64,000 nucleotides of DNA, from NCBI RefSeq assembly GCF_026240635.1, contig NZ_CP110848.1, positions 3,243,741 through 3,307,740 on the forward strand, read 5' to 3'. The DNA is from Trichothermofontia sichuanensis B231 (lineage in GTDB: Bacteria; Cyanobacteriota; Cyanobacteriia; B231). The translations under genes were made by a program, and so were the position numbers. A model generated the notes under the pieces. It was not told the origin of the DNA. It worked only from the letters and a program-made list of their open reading frames with translations, and did not search any database. This document shows, one piece after another, positions 17,319-27,048 of the stretch. Numbering within the stretch: the stretch's first letter is position 1; every line of letters begins with the position of its first letter.

Positions 17319-18875
17319 ATGACTGATCCGCGATCGCCCGGTGCTGGGGTGGTGATTGCTAGCCGTTATCGTATTCTGTCCCTGCTGGGACAGGGGGGGT
17401 TTGGCTGTTCCTATCTGGCGGAGGATCAGAATCGCTTTGGCGAGCGGTGTGTGCTCAAGGAATTTGCGCCCCAATTGCAGGGAACTCAGGCGTTGCAAAA
17501 GGCTAAGGCCCTGTTTCAACGGGAGGCAGGAATTCTCTACCGGTTGCAACATCCCCAGATTCCAGCCTTCCGCGAGTTACTCCAGACCGAGATTCAAGGG
17601 CAAGAACGGCTGTTTCTGGTGCAGCAATATATTCCAGGGCAAACTTATCTGGAGCAGCTTGAGCAAGGACTGCGGTGGACAGAGGTGGATGCGGTGCGGT
17701 TTCTGCGCTACCTACTTCCCGTTTTAGATTATCTGCATAGCCAGGGAATTCTGCATCGGGATATTGCCCCGGACAATCTCATCTGCGAAGCGACCCACCA
17801 ATGGCCTGTCTTGATTGATTTTGGGGCCGTTAAACAACTGGCCATCAGCGTGATTCAGCAGTTTAGCCCCCAGGGACGGGCCGTGGCAACGGTGGTTGCC
17901 AAGCCAGGATATACGCCGCCGGAGCAACAGTATGGTCAACCCGTCGCAGCGAGTGATCTCTACGCCTTGGGGGTGACGACGTTGGTGCTGTTAACTGGGC
18001 GCAGTCCAGCAGAGTTGCGCGATCGCGGCAGTGGCGCCTGGAATTGGCAATCGTTGATCACTGTGTCCCCAGCCTTGACTAGGGTGCTGGAAACTCTGCT
18101 GGCGGAACGGGTCTGCGATCGCTACCCGTCAGCGCAGGCGGTTCTGGCGGATCTGGAGCAATGGGCTGGGGGCGGCGGTTATGCCTATCCAGTTGCCGGT
18201 GGGCCGTCACCCTCGTTAACACCTGCCCAATTGCAGCCACAGTCTACCCGCCCATCTCTGTCGCAGTCCCTTTCGCAACTCCGCACACTTGCGGTTGCGC
18301 CGCGTCGTCCCGTTCCTCCCGCGTTGACCCTTCCCCCTCCGACCCGTGCCGCTGTTGCGCCGGCGGTTCCTAGCCAACCCCATTCTCATCTCCCTCGCTA
18401 CCGTTGGTTTGGGCGATTACTGGGACTACTGCTGCTACCCCTGAGGATGCTGTTCAAAGCGCTTCTGGCTCTAATGAACTGGAGCTTGCGGGGGCTATTT
18501 GCCTGCGTCGCCCAGATCCTGGGGACGGTGATCACCAAGCTCATTGTGGCGGCGATCGGGGTTGTTTTGTTGCTCAGTTTAGTGGGCGGTTCCGTGCCCC
18601 AGTGGTCCACCTGGCTGGGTCGGTTACCCGCGATTAATGGGGGCTGGCCCGCACGCTCGACCGCCGATGCCAACTGTCAGGAACGCATCCTTACCGATAT
18701 GCAAGCCAGGCAGATTCCGGCCAGTGAACGGAGTCGACTGTATGCGATCGTCGATGCCCAGTTTTATGCGGCCTATCCTGATCTGGAGGGGCGGCAATTA
18801 ACCAACACTCCAGCCGATGCCCCATTACGCCGTGCCTGGTGTGAGTTCGCCAAGGCCGCGATCGCAGCTTATTAG
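17319..18875 (+). CDS. Membrane-associated Ser/Thr protein kinase
   Basis: 518 residues. An intact kinase domain spans ~20-285: Gly loop LLGQGGFGCSYLA, Lys in CVLKEFAPQ, helix-C Glu in FQREAGIL, catalytic loop HRDIAPDN, DFG in LIDFGAVKQ and APE-like TPPEQQYG. A Pro/Ser-rich linker (~285-370) is followed by a strongly hydrophobic region with two or three membrane segments (LLGLLLLPLRMLFKALLALM; VITKLIVAAIGVVLLLSLVG) and a small C-terminal domain with one Cys pair. The HRDIAPDN variant is common in cyanobacterial Spk kinases. ATG 17319 is preferred over the in-frame GTG 17292. With the FHA proteins nearby, it may be their phosphorylating kinase. Confidence 0.92.
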   Translation: MTDPRSPGAGVVIASRYRILSLLGQGGFGCSYLAEDQNRFGERCVLKEFAPQLQGTQALQKAKALFQREAGILYRLQHPQIPAFRELLQTEIQGQERLFLVQQYIPGQTYLEQLEQGLRWTEVDAVRFLRYLLPVLDYLHSQGILHRDIAPDNLICEATHQWPVLIDFGAVKQLAISVIQQFSPQGRAVATVVAKPGYTPPEQQYGQPVAASDLYALGVTTLVLLTGRSPAELRDRGSGAWNWQSLITVSPALTRVLETLLAERVCDRYPSAQAVLADLEQWAGGGGYAYPVAGGPSPSLTPAQLQPQSTRPSLSQSLSQLRTLAVAPRRPVPPALTLPPPTRAAVAPAVPSQPHSHLPRYRWFGRLLGLLLLPLRMLFKALLALMNWSLRGLFACVAQILGTVITKLIVAAIGVVLLLSLVGGSVPQWSTWLGRLPAINGGWPARSTADANCQERILTDMQARQIPASERSRLYAIVDAQFYAAYPDLEGRQLTNTPADAPLRRAWCEFAKAAIAAY

Positions 18876-18925
18876 TTTAGTTAATTGATTTAGTTACAGT
18901 CTTTACCTTAATCCTATAGCATTTC

Positions 18926-19068
18926 CTAGTCTATTGAGGTACAGCAACAGCAATGAGTATACCCGTGCTCAATATCCTTCTGGGAAACTTGCTTAAAATC
19001 TGTCGCAAGCGCTGCCGCCAGCTCTGGATACAACTGGGCTTGTAACGCCCGCAAAATGGATTTCACCT
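18926..19068 (-). pseudogene. C-terminal gene fragment cut off by miniature element A copy 2
   Basis: An open minus-strand frame of 48 codons runs from the element border to a TAG at 18926-18928, reading SQVKSILRALQAQLYPELAA and ending IEHGYTHCCCCTSID. It has protein-like codon use and no start codon of its own. The HCxCxT-type ending recalls the C-termini of some transposases, but I cannot assign it. It is probably a remnant. Confidence 0.4.
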
Positions 19069-19180
19069 GGCTCTTGTGGGATTTTGGGGTAAACAGTATC
19101 AGCAACTACAAATAAACGATCGCAAATGCTGAGTTTATGGTGGGGGCGCGTAGCGCCCCCACCATAAACTCAGAAGAGCC
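19069..19180 (+). mobile_element. Miniature element A, copy 2, joining two gene fragments
   Basis: 112 bp, ends GGCTCTTGTG / CAGAAGAGCC, hairpin CTGAGTTTATGGTGGGGGCGC-GTA-(complement). The flanking 8-mers (TTTCACCT and TTCTTGGC) do not match, so there is no target duplication. This suggests the copy results from recombination between two elements or from a deletion, in line with the unrelated fragments on each side. Confidence 0.85.
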
Positions 19181-19328
19181 TTCTTGGCGCACTATTTAAG
19201 AATATCGCTTCTAGTAGTGCGGTTTTACCAATATTATTTTTTCCACTGATTAAATTGAGCTTCTCAAGCCCAGACACCTTCAAATAGTCAAAGCATCTAA
19301 AATTTCTAACTTCAATGTTTCTTAACAC
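19181..19328 (-). pseudogene. N-terminal fragment of an OLD/RecF-like AAA ATPase
   Basis: The minus strand from GTG 19328 reads VLRNIEVRNFRCFDYLKVSG followed by LEKLNLISGKNNIGKTALLE and AIFLNSAP, then runs into the miniature element and stops. The NFRCF start and the Walker A GKNNIGKT are typical of the AAA_15/OLD overcoming-lysogenization-defect family, whose full proteins have 350-600 residues and often act in phage defence with a TOPRIM or nuclease partner. Only about 50 residues remain, so the gene is dead. The region 19329-19483 shows nothing else. Confidence 0.7.
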
Positions 19329-19483
19329 AATAACCTTCTCATCGAATATGCGCTGGGTTAGACAGGTAGTGCCCCAAAAACATGACGTTGGTTGTTGGAA
19401 CGATCGACACTGCCAACGCTCATCTCAACATCATGGTAAATTTTGAACACTACCTACAACGATCTCAGAATTAGTCAACGGCT

Positions 19484-22400
19484 CTAGGCACTCACGGCGA
19501 CCTTCTCGCCTAGACGATCGCTGGCTTCTGGGGTATCGGCTTCCGAAGGCGGCACCACTTGCCAGAACAGCGGTAAATAGTGGGGCCAGTTGTCCAGGAT
19601 TTGCTGTGCCTTGGGGCTACCCGTGCGATCGCGGTGGCGCTGGATCAGATCCCGCAATTGGGCCTCACCAGCGGCGGTTTTCACCCGTTGCCACTTAACG
19701 ATCTCCGGATTCACCTTGGCGGGGAAATCCCCTGCCTCATCCAGGAAATAGGCCAACCCACCTGTCATCCCGGCTCCCACATTACGACCGACAGGACCCA
19801 GGACGACGATCGCGCCCCCGGTCATGTACTCACAACAGTGGTCGCCTGCGCCTTCGATCACGGCTTCTGCCTTGGAGTTGCGCACAGCAAAGCGTTCCCC
19901 AGCTTGACCATTGGCCAGGAGTAGTCCCCCCGTGGCCCCATAGAGACAGGTATTGCCGATAATCACGTTCTGGGATGGGTCGTAGGTGGCCTCCGGCGGC
20001 GGCACAATGATAATTTCGCCGCCATGCATTCCCTTGCCCACGTAGTCATTGGCTTCGCCCGTCAGCCGCAGGGTCATCCCCGGTAGGATAAACGCACCAA
20101 AACTCTGGCCGGCACTGCCCCGGAAATGCAGGGTGATCTGGCCCTCGAAACCCGAATTGCCATACTGGGCCGCGATCACCCCGGCGACCCGTGTGCCGAC
20201 CGTGCGATCGGTGTTGACGATCGTCGTCTCATAGGTCACCGTGCCCTGATCGCGAATTGCGGCCTGGATGCGGGCATCGGCCAACAGTTGATCATCCAAC
20301 ACGGGACCATTGCTGTGGACGGTTTCATGTTGCAACCATTGACGGTTAACGCGGGTATCGGGCAGTTGAATGAGGCAATCCAGGTTGAGGCGTTGTGTCT
20401 TGGTGAGCTTGGCATCAGGGCGCACCTTGAGCAAATCCGCCCGACCGATCAGCTCTTGCAGCGAGCGATAGCCCAACCGCGCCAGAATGCTCCGGACTTC
20501 CTCGGCAATCAGCACAAAGAAGTTGACCACGTGTTCGGGAATGCCGGTAAACCGCTGGCGCAGTTCTTCCCGTTGCGTTGCCACCCCCACTGGGCAGTTA
20601 TTGGTGTGGCAAATCCGGGCCATAATGCAGCCCTCGGCAATCATGGCGATCGAGCCAAAGCCAAACTCTTCACCACCCATCAGTGCCGCCATTACCACAT
20701 CCCAGCCCGTCTTCAGGCCGCCGTCTACCCGCAGCAGCACGCGATCGCGCAATTGATTTTCCATCAACACCCGATGCACCTCGGTCAGCCCCAACTCCCA
20801 AGGCCCCCCAGCATGTTTGATCGAACTTAAGGGGGAAGCCCCAGTACCGCCGTCGTGACCAGAGATCTGGATAATATCGGCATTGGCCTTGGCCACCCCC
20901 GCCGCCACCGTACCGATGCCAATTTCCGCCACCAACTTCACCGACACCTGGGCCTGGGGATTGATCTGGTGCAGGTCAAAAATTAACTGGGCCAGATCTT
21001 CGATCGAATAAATATCATGATGTGGCGGGGGGGAGATTAGAGGAACACCCGCCTTCGATCGCCGCAGGTAGGCAATATAGGGACTCACCTTCTTGCCGGG
21101 TAACTGGCCGCCCTCACCCGGTTTTGCCCCCTGGGCCACCTTGATTTCCAACTGTTGGGCGTGCATCAGGTACTCCGGCGTCACCCCAAAGCGACCGGAG
21201 GCCACTTGTTTAATCGCTGAACTGGCCGTATCGCCATTGCGCAGGCCCTTGAGGTGGGGGAAGGTCGGGGAATGGCCCTCATGATCGACATCATCCAGCA
21301 CCCGGAACCGCACCGGATCTTCGCCGCCCTCGCCGGAGTTGGACTTGCCCCCCAAACGATTCATTGCGATCGCCAGGGTCTCATGGGCCTCACGGGAGAG
21401 GGCACCCAGGGACATCCCCCCCGTGCAGAAGCGCTTCACAATCTCACTCACGGCTTCAACCGCTTCCAGAGGAATGGGGGCACGATCACTCTGGAAGTCC
21501 AACAGATCCCGCAATGCCGTCACCGGACGCTCCTGCAAATAACGCTGATAGAGAGCGTAGTGATCCACCGTCTTGGGGTCAGCAACCGCCTTGTGCAGGT
21601 ATTTCGCCATTTCCGGGCTGTTCATGTGGTACTCGCCACCAGGACGGTACTGCACAAAGCCAAAGTTTTCCAGCTTGGTGCGGGTTAACTCTGGGAATGC
21701 CCGACTGTGGAAGCTCATCACCTCCTGGGCCAGTTCCACGATCGTCAAGCCGCCCAGGCGCGAGGCTGTCCCCCGGAAGCCCAAGTCAAGCAGATCAGGA
21801 CCAATGCCGATCGCCTCAAAGATCTGCGCCCCCTGGTAGCTGCTTAACATCGAGATGCCCATCTTGGACAGGATTTTCAGCAATCCCGCTTCCGTCGCCT
21901 TGCGGTAGTTGACCTGGGCTTGCTCTAGGGTGAGGTTGTCCAGCTTGCCCCGCTCCATCAGACTGCGAGTTTTGGGGTTGGTCCACCAGCGCCGCACGCT
22001 TTCCAAGGCCAGGTACGGACAAACCGCACTGGCCCCATAGCCGATTAAACAGGCAAAGTGGTGGGTACTCCAGCACTGGGCCGTATCGACGACGATCGCC
22101 GCGTGCATCCGTTGCCCTTCCCGGATCAGGTGGTGGTGCACCGCACCAGCGGCCAACAGCGGCGGAATATAGGTTGTCTCAGCACTCAGGGCAGGGGTCG
22201 TCTGGCGCGTAGAACCGCCCGGTAACATGCGATCGCTCAAAATCACGATCGTATTGCCTGCCCGCACCGCCGCCGCCGCCTGTTCGCAGAGCGAGCGCAC
22301 CGCCTGCTCTAGTCGCGCTGGCCCATTGCTCACCGGGAACAGGGTCGAAAGCGTCGCCACCGGAAAGCCCGACGTTTCGATTGCCGCCAGTTCCGCATCG

Positions 22401-24160
22401 TTGAGGACAGGGGAATCCAGCTTCAGCAGCTTGGCATGGTCCGGCGTCACGTCCAGGATATTGCGCCGGGGTCCCAGTTCCATGGTTAGCGACATCACCA
22501 AATTTTCCCGCAGGGGATCGATCGCCGGGTTGGTGACCTGGGCAAAACGTTGTTTGAAATAGTCGTAGAGAATATGGGGCCGCTCCGACAGCACCGCCAA
22601 CGGCGCATCATCCCCCATACAGAAGGTTGGCTCCTTCCCCTGGCTAGCCATCGCTTCGATAATCATTTCCACATCTTCCGCCCCGTAGCCAAAGGCGGTT
22701 TGGTAGCGCACCAGGGTTTCCGTATCCAGGGTGACGGCTTCCGGGAAGGGTTGGGGTGTCAGGGTTTGGCGATTTGCCAGCCACTCACGGTAAGGATGTA
22801 AACTGGCGACCCGCTGCTTGATCTCCCAGTTTTTCAGCACCTCATGGGTATCGAGATCCACAGCAATCATCTGCCCCGGACCCAAACGCCCCTTCTCGAC
22901 AATCTCGGCTTCGGGAATATCCACGACCCCGGCTTCCGAGGCGACGGTTATCAAACCATCACGGGTAATGCTGTAACGTGCTGGACGCAGGCCATTGCGA
23001 TCGAGGGCCGCCCCCACCACCTTGCCATCACTGAAGACCAGCAGCGCCGGACCATCCCAGGCTTCCTGAATACCACTATAGAACTCGTAGAAGGCCATAA
23101 TCTCCGGGTGATCTTCCAACGCCGGTTGATTGCGATAGGCTTCCGGCACCATGATCATCAGCGCTTCCATCGGCGTCCGTCCGGAGCGCACCAGCAGTTC
23201 AAAGCTGTTGTCCAGGTTGGCCGAGTCGCTGTTCTCTGGGATGACGATCGGGGCCAACTCCGGCAGACGATCGCCCCAGATCGGATGGGCCAGATCCGGC
23301 GTTCGCGCCCGCATCCAGTTGATATTCCCCAGCAGGGTGTTGATTTCGCCATTGTGGCCCAGCAACCGCATGGGTTGGGCGAGGGGCCAGCGGGGCATGG
23401 TATTAGTGCTGAAGCGACGGTGGTAGATGGCAAAGACGCTTTCGTAGGCCGGATTTTGCAGGTCGAGATAAAAATCACCCAGGACGGCAGAGCGCACCAT
23501 CCCCTTGTAGACGATCGTCCGATGGGAGAGGGAGCACACATAGAAATTCTCCCGTTGGGCCGCAGCCAGAGACTCCCCGACTGCCCGCACAAGCCGCTTG
23601 CGCAGGAGATATAATTCCCGCTCCAAGGCATCCCCCTCATAACCAGAGGCATGGATGAGTACCTGTTCAATTTGGGGTTGGGTTGATCGGGCCTGGGAAC
23701 CCAAAATGGCTGGATTAACGGGGACTTCGCGCCAGCCCAAAACGGTTAACCCTTCCAGATCCGCTGTGGCTTTCACCAACTGTCGCACGGTGGCGGCAGC
23801 CATCACATCCACCGGCAAAAAGACCATCCCCACCGCAATCTCGTCCAAGGGAATCTCGCCAAACCCGCGCTCGATTAACCAGGGCCTCAATAACCCCCAA
23901 GGAATTGCCGTCATCAGTCCCGCCCCGTCACCGGAGTCGCGATCGGCGCTACAGGCTCCCCGATGTTCTAAACAGGTCAATGCTTTGAGCGCTTGTTGAA
24001 TCAGGGTATGGCTGGCCCGCCCCTGGAGATCGGCTAAAAAGCCCACCCCACAGGCATCTCGCTCTTCCACTAACCACCGTTGCCCCGCAAACGGCTTGGC
24101 TTGCGAGACAACCCCACCCTGAGCGGTTTCCCGATCGCAACGCGCATTGACACTAACCAT
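19484..24160 (-). CDS. glsF: Ferredoxin-dependent glutamate synthase (Fd-GOGAT)
   Basis: Makes two glutamates from glutamine and 2-oxoglutarate, the main ammonium-assimilation step with glutamine synthetase. 1558 residues. The N-terminal amidotransferase has its nucleophile at Cys37 (ERDACGVGF), exposed by propeptide removal. A central domain and FMN-binding synthase domain follow ([33 protein letters not shown]), then the 3Fe-4S cysteines C-x5-C-x4-C ([15 protein letters not shown]) and the C-terminal beta-helix ([10 protein letters not shown]-type region). [19 protein letters not shown] matches the plastid Fd type more than the NADH type, and there is no gltD partner. ATG 24160 with AAGGTG upstream is preferred over GTG 24172. 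Confidence 0.95.
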   Translation of the reverse strand: MVSVNARCDRETAQGGVVSQAKPFAGQRWLVEERDACGVGFLADLQGRASHTLIQQALKALTCLEHRGACSADRDSGDGAGLMTAIPWGLLRPWLIERGFGEIPLDEIAVGMVFLPVDVMAAATVRQLVKATADLEGLTVLGWREVPVNPAILGSQARSTQPQIEQVLIHASGYEGDALERELYLLRKRLVRAVGESLAAAQRENFYVCSLSHRTIVYKGMVRSAVLGDFYLDLQNPAYESVFAIYHRRFSTNTMPRWPLAQPMRLLGHNGEINTLLGNINWMRARTPDLAHPIWGDRLPELAPIVIPENSDSANLDNSFELLVRSGRTPMEALMIMVPEAYRNQPALEDHPEIMAFYEFYSGIQEAWDGPALLVFSDGKVVGAALDRNGLRPARYSITRDGLITVASEAGVVDIPEAEIVEKGRLGPGQMIAVDLDTHEVLKNWEIKQRVASLHPYREWLANRQTLTPQPFPEAVTLDTETLVRYQTAFGYGAEDVEMIIEAMASQGKEPTFCMGDDAPLAVLSERPHILYDYFKQRFAQVTNPAIDPLRENLVMSLTMELGPRRNILDVTPDHAKLLKLDSPVLNDAELAAIETSGFPVATLSTLFPVSNGPARLEQAVRSLCEQAAAAVRAGNTIVILSDRMLPGGSTRQTTPALSAETTYIPPLLAAGAVHHHLIREGQRMHAAIVVDTAQCWSTHHFACLIGYGASAVCPYLALESVRRWWTNPKTRSLMERGKLDNLTLEQAQVNYRKATEAGLLKILSKMGISMLSSYQGAQIFEAIGIGPDLLDLGFRGTASRLGGLTIVELAQEVMSFHSRAFPELTRTKLENFGFVQYRPGGEYHMNSPEMAKYLHKAVADPKTVDHYALYQRYLQERPVTALRDLLDFQSDRAPIPLEAVEAVSEIVKRFCTGGMSLGALSREAHETLAIAMNRLGGKSNSGEGGEDPVRFRVLDDVDHEGHSPTFPHLKGLRNGDTASSAIKQVASGRFGVTPEYLMHAQQLEIKVAQGAKPGEGGQLPGKKVSPYIAYLRRSKAGVPLISPPPHHDIYSIEDLAQLIFDLHQINPQAQVSVKLVAEIGIGTVAAGVAKANADIIQISGHDGGTGASPLSSIKHAGGPWELGLTEVHRVLMENQLRDRVLLRVDGGLKTGWDVVMAALMGGEEFGFGSIAMIAEGCIMARICHTNNCPVGVATQREELRQRFTGIPEHVVNFFVLIAEEVRSILARLGYRSLQELIGRADLLKVRPDAKLTKTQRLNLDCLIQLPDTRVNRQWLQHETVHSNGPVLDDQLLADARIQAAIRDQGTVTYETTIVNTDRTVGTRVAGVIAAQYGNSGFEGQITLHFRGSAGQSFGAFILPGMTLRLTGEANDYVGKGMHGGEIIIVPPPEATYDPSQNVIIGNTCLYGATGGLLLANGQAGERFAVRNSKAEAVIEGAGDHCCEYMTGGAIVVLGPVGRNVGAGMTGGLAYFLDEAGDFPAKVNPEIVKWQRVKTAAGEAQLRDLIQRHRDRTGSPKAQQILDNWPHYLPLFWQVVPPSEADTPEASDRLGEKVAVSA

Positions 24161-24631
24161 GAGACGGCTCACCTTGAAATTCTGGCTGGGCGAAATCCTT
24201 AAAGAAGGATTAAGGAGTAATAATTTTAGCGTAGTTGCTGGGAAAGACGTTGACCTTAGTTACCGTTTGTAAACTCGCTGTAATCGGTTGCCCAGACGTG
24301 ACGGTCCTTAGAGGTTCACAGATGACTCTGATTGGCAGATTGTTGGAAGCTGATTGGGGCAACGGCCAAGGTTGGACAGTACCCCAGGTAACGCCATCAG
24401 GGCGATCCCCCGTATACGCCTACTGTGATCCAGTCTACTACCAAAGCATGGGGGTACCAGCGACTGACTTCCTCTGGTTTGGGAGCAGGAGAGCCTGATT
24501 TTCCAGCCCCTCTCCCGCTCTGGGAGGAGGATTTAGGGTGAGGGCCGCACCCGCGGGCTGCACCCATTCTACCTTTGTAAAACTGTACTTTATGATTGAG
24601 GTAAAGGCTGTAATGGATTAAAGATACTGGT
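24161..24631. other. Intergenic region upstream of glsF
   Basis: The region contains the glsF promoter area (left) and the family C repeat (24507-24613). I searched by eye for an NtcA box (GTA-N8-TAC) and did not find a convincing one. An 87-codon plus frame at 24235 lacks protein character. Confidence 0.4.
24507..24613 (+). repeat. Family C intergenic repeat, full-looking copy
   Basis: CCCCTCTCCCGCTCTGGGAG (24507 on), then ATTTAGGGTGAGGGCCGCACC, and at the right end TTTATGATTGAGGTAAAGGCTGTA. The right end recurs at 5583 (reverse) and at 36222-36245; the left part recurs at 37122 and 38928. Confidence 0.65.
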
Positions 24632-26539
24632 TCAGTAGGACTCATCGGCCAAGTATCTCTGGAACCGTTCTCGCAACTGGGCAATACTAAGATCCTGTAC
24701 CCAATATTCCACCAAGGCATGACCAAAGGCCCAGGCTGTGCGTTGGGGATTTGCTGGATTATCCAACAACAGCGGCCACAGGGTCAGGAGGTCAAAATCC
24801 CGCAGATCCGTCTTTTGACTCAGCAAAGCGAACAGCTCATAAGCCATTTGTAATTTACCGATCACCAGGGGCAATTGTTCGATCGGGATCTGCTCAGCTA
24901 ATAAATAGGCTAGGGCCGGGGACCCGGTGGTCAGCGTCGAAAGGAACTGGAGGACGGGACTTTTCAGCAGACTGGTGATCCCCTGGCTAGTGGTCATTTG
25001 AAAGGTGTAATGATCAATGATTTTAGCCGCTGCCACCACCCGGGCCTCCCGATCGCGCAAAAAACGGGCCAATCGCTGCTGCTTCGCTGGATCAATTAAC
25101 TCCACCAAGGTTATAGCCAATGCCTCACTATTCCACGCAGGTCGCTGGGTATTTTGGCTGACGATCGGCAATAGGCGATCGCACCAATCCCCCAACTGCT
25201 CAGCCCGGTATTGGACCGCCTCCCGGATCGCAATTTCCTTGGGCCGATCGCCCCATTGCCAGTCGTAGGGCGGGGACCATTCCCGCAGGGGCCGCAGGCG
25301 ATCGACCTGGCTCACCACAGCGATCGTGGGTAGATCACTGACCGCGGTTTTAATCTCCTTGAGAAATGCCTGATCCATTTGCAGTGCGGGATCAAGGGCA
25401 GGCGTCACCAGCAGCAGAATATCGGCCTGTTGGGCAAAGTCCAACACCTGGGTACGCAGATCTCCCCCCTGCACCTGCTCGTAGCCCGGAGTATCCCACA
25501 GGGCCAAGGATTCCCCCGCATCTAACTGCCAGTGGTAGGTTTGGATTTGAGCAGTACTCGGTAGAACATCAACTCTGGCCAAATCCGCCTGAAAGAGGGT
25601 GTTTATTAAACTGCTTTTCCCGGCCCCCGTCCGTCCCACCAAAAGGATATTTACGGGCTGCTGGGCGATCGTGTCTGGGGATTCTGCTTGCTTCAGAATC
25701 TGCCGTAACGTTTGGGTCTTTGGCGTGGGGGCAGCGGGTTGGGATAAAGGTGGGAGCGGTTCCGTTAGGGGCGTGCGGCTGTAGAGGGCGATCGCCTGCC
25801 GAGCAAGATTCCGCAGGGCCGCCTGCCGCAGCATTTGCCCCAGATTCACTACTAATTGCTGCGTAGCCTGCTCACTAGACTTCTGACTAAATTGACGAGC
25901 TGCCGCCGCCACCGGGTTGAGCACCCATTGGGACCAGTTCCACACCTGTAACACCTTGCGGGCCGAGGGTTCCAACTGCTGGTACATTTCATACGCCTGG
26001 TACGCCTGCCCCACGGTCACCTGTTGCAAAATCGGTCGCAACGGTTGCAGCCAGCGATCGAGATCCTCTACCGTTCCCCGTAGTAGTTGGTACGCCTCGG
26101 GCACATAGATATTCAACAGGGGATACTTGACCGTGGGATGGTAAACCTGGGCAACGGCGGTGAGCACTTCCTGACAACGCTGCCAAAAAGCAGACCAATC
26201 CTCCCACAGGGGCGGATCTTGACGCGTGGCCTCCAGTATCGCTTGAAGCGCTTGCTCTATTTGCTGGACTGCTGCTGGGTTGGCTGAGACAGTATCGGTG
26301 TCATCGGTGACAGCCATCGTCGCTAAGGGAGGTAATCCCGCGGGCATCGTGTTGAGTTGTGCCCGTGTCCAATGCACCAATAGCCAGCGCCAGCCCACTA
26401 ACACGAGGATGAACACACCCCAAATCCAGTTCAGACCCCATTGATGAATTTGCTGACCCGCAGCGAACAAGACAAAGCCAACGATCGCGGCGATCGGGGC
26501 AGCAAGAACCCCCCATTGCCAGCGTTTAAGTTGCAGCAT
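24632..26539 (-). CDS. Membrane-anchored Era/HSR1-like GTPase
   Basis: 635 residues from ATG 26539 (reading MLQLKRWQWGVL). Two N-terminal membrane segments (GVLAAPIAAIVGFVLFAAG; WIWGVFILVLVGWRWLLV) and a helical region to ~280 precede a G domain: P-loop GRTGAGKSSLI, G3 LWDTPGYEQV, and G4 as SQVD where NKxD is usual. A helical C-terminal ~200 residues resembles other cyanobacterial GTP-binding proteins of unknown role. The frame continues upstream through miniature element A copy 3, which would add 25 residues starting MVGARSAPTINSEEP; whether that start is used is open. The P-loop and G3 are intact, so GTP binding is likely. Confidence 0.88.
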   Translation of the reverse strand: MLQLKRWQWGVLAAPIAAIVGFVLFAAGQQIHQWGLNWIWGVFILVLVGWRWLLVHWTRAQLNTMPAGLPPLATMAVTDDTDTVSANPAAVQQIEQALQAILEATRQDPPLWEDWSAFWQRCQEVLTAVAQVYHPTVKYPLLNIYVPEAYQLLRGTVEDLDRWLQPLRPILQQVTVGQAYQAYEMYQQLEPSARKVLQVWNWSQWVLNPVAAAARQFSQKSSEQATQQLVVNLGQMLRQAALRNLARQAIALYSRTPLTEPLPPLSQPAAPTPKTQTLRQILKQAESPDTIAQQPVNILLVGRTGAGKSSLINTLFQADLARVDVLPSTAQIQTYHWQLDAGESLALWDTPGYEQVQGGDLRTQVLDFAQQADILLLVTPALDPALQMDQAFLKEIKTAVSDLPTIAVVSQVDRLRPLREWSPPYDWQWGDRPKEIAIREAVQYRAEQLGDWCDRLLPIVSQNTQRPAWNSEALAITLVELIDPAKQQRLARFLRDREARVVAAAKIIDHYTFQMTTSQGITSLLKSPVLQFLSTLTTGSPALAYLLAEQIPIEQLPLVIGKLQMAYELFALLSQKTDLRDFDLLTLWPLLLDNPANPQRTAWAFGHALVEYWVQDLSIAQLRERFQRYLADESY

Positions 26540-26570
26540 CGTTCGTAGTGACTTCCTAGAAAAGGATCTT

Positions 26571-26682
26571 GGCTCTTCTGAGTTTATGGTGGGGGCGCTA
26601 CGCGCCCCCACCATAAACTCAGCATTTGCGATCGTTTATTTGTAGCTGCTGATACTGCTTACCCCAAAATCCCAGAAGAACC
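26571..26682 (-). mobile_element. Miniature element A, copy 3, exact 8-bp target duplication, 31 bp upstream of the GTPase start
   Basis: 112 bp in reverse orientation. The plus strand begins GGCTCTTCTG and ends CAGAAGAACC. It is flanked by AGGATCTT on both sides (26563-26570 and 26683-26690). On the minus strand its hairpin provides ATG at 26614 and an open frame into the GTPase gene. An upstream 21-bp direct repeat (AACATTGGCATATCCCTGAT at 26723 and 26744) is separate. Confidence 0.88.
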
Positions 26683-26722
26683 AGGATCTTGAAAAAGATC
26701 TTGCCCCCAGTGTAGTGACTTT

Positions 26723-26763
26723 AACATTGGCATATCCCTGATAAACATTGGCATATCCCTGAT
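26723..26763. repeat. Tandem 21-bp direct repeat
   Basis: AACATTGGCATATCCCTGAT occurs at 26723-26742 and again at 26744-26763, upstream of the miniature element and in the possible promoter area of the GTPase gene. Confidence 0.85.
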
Positions 26764-26790
26764 AGCGATTACAACAGCCGTCATTCTAGT

Positions 26791-26897
26791 TATAGTCATT
26801 GCAATTTAGGCTGAAACAACACCCTCACCCCCAGCCTCTCTCCCGGTCTGGGAGAGAGGAGTGAAAAACTGTATCGTTCTTATTTAGATTGACCATA
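26791..26897 (+). mobile_element. Family B miniature element, copy 1
   Basis: 107-bp unit: TATAGTCATTGCAATTTAGG at the left, a central palindrome CCTCTCTCCCGGTCTGGGAGAGAGG, then CTGTATCGTTCTTATTTAGA and TTGACCATA at the right. The ends form a short imperfect inverted repeat (TATAGTCA / TGACCATA) beginning and ending in TA. Similar units lie at 36119, 37081, 42317 and 42924. Confidence 0.7.
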
Positions 26898-27048
26898 ATT
26901 ATTGATTTAGAATTCAAGTCTTCCGGGGGAGCCTAACCTGCTGGTTACGGTATTGCCTTTTTGTCAAAGAAATGTGCAGATCGGCTCAAGTTGGGCGTGC
27001 TGGCCCTAGCCGGAAACGTCAAAAAACAGACCTTTACTTTACTGGCTA

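Noticed and set aside
24161-24300. NtcA binding site upstream of glsF
   Set aside because: Expected on functional grounds, but no GTA-N8-TAC pattern with a well-placed -10 was found by eye.
24235-24498. 87-codon plus-strand frame upstream of glsF
   Set aside because: No ribosome site, no family, and it lies in promoter/repeat sequence.
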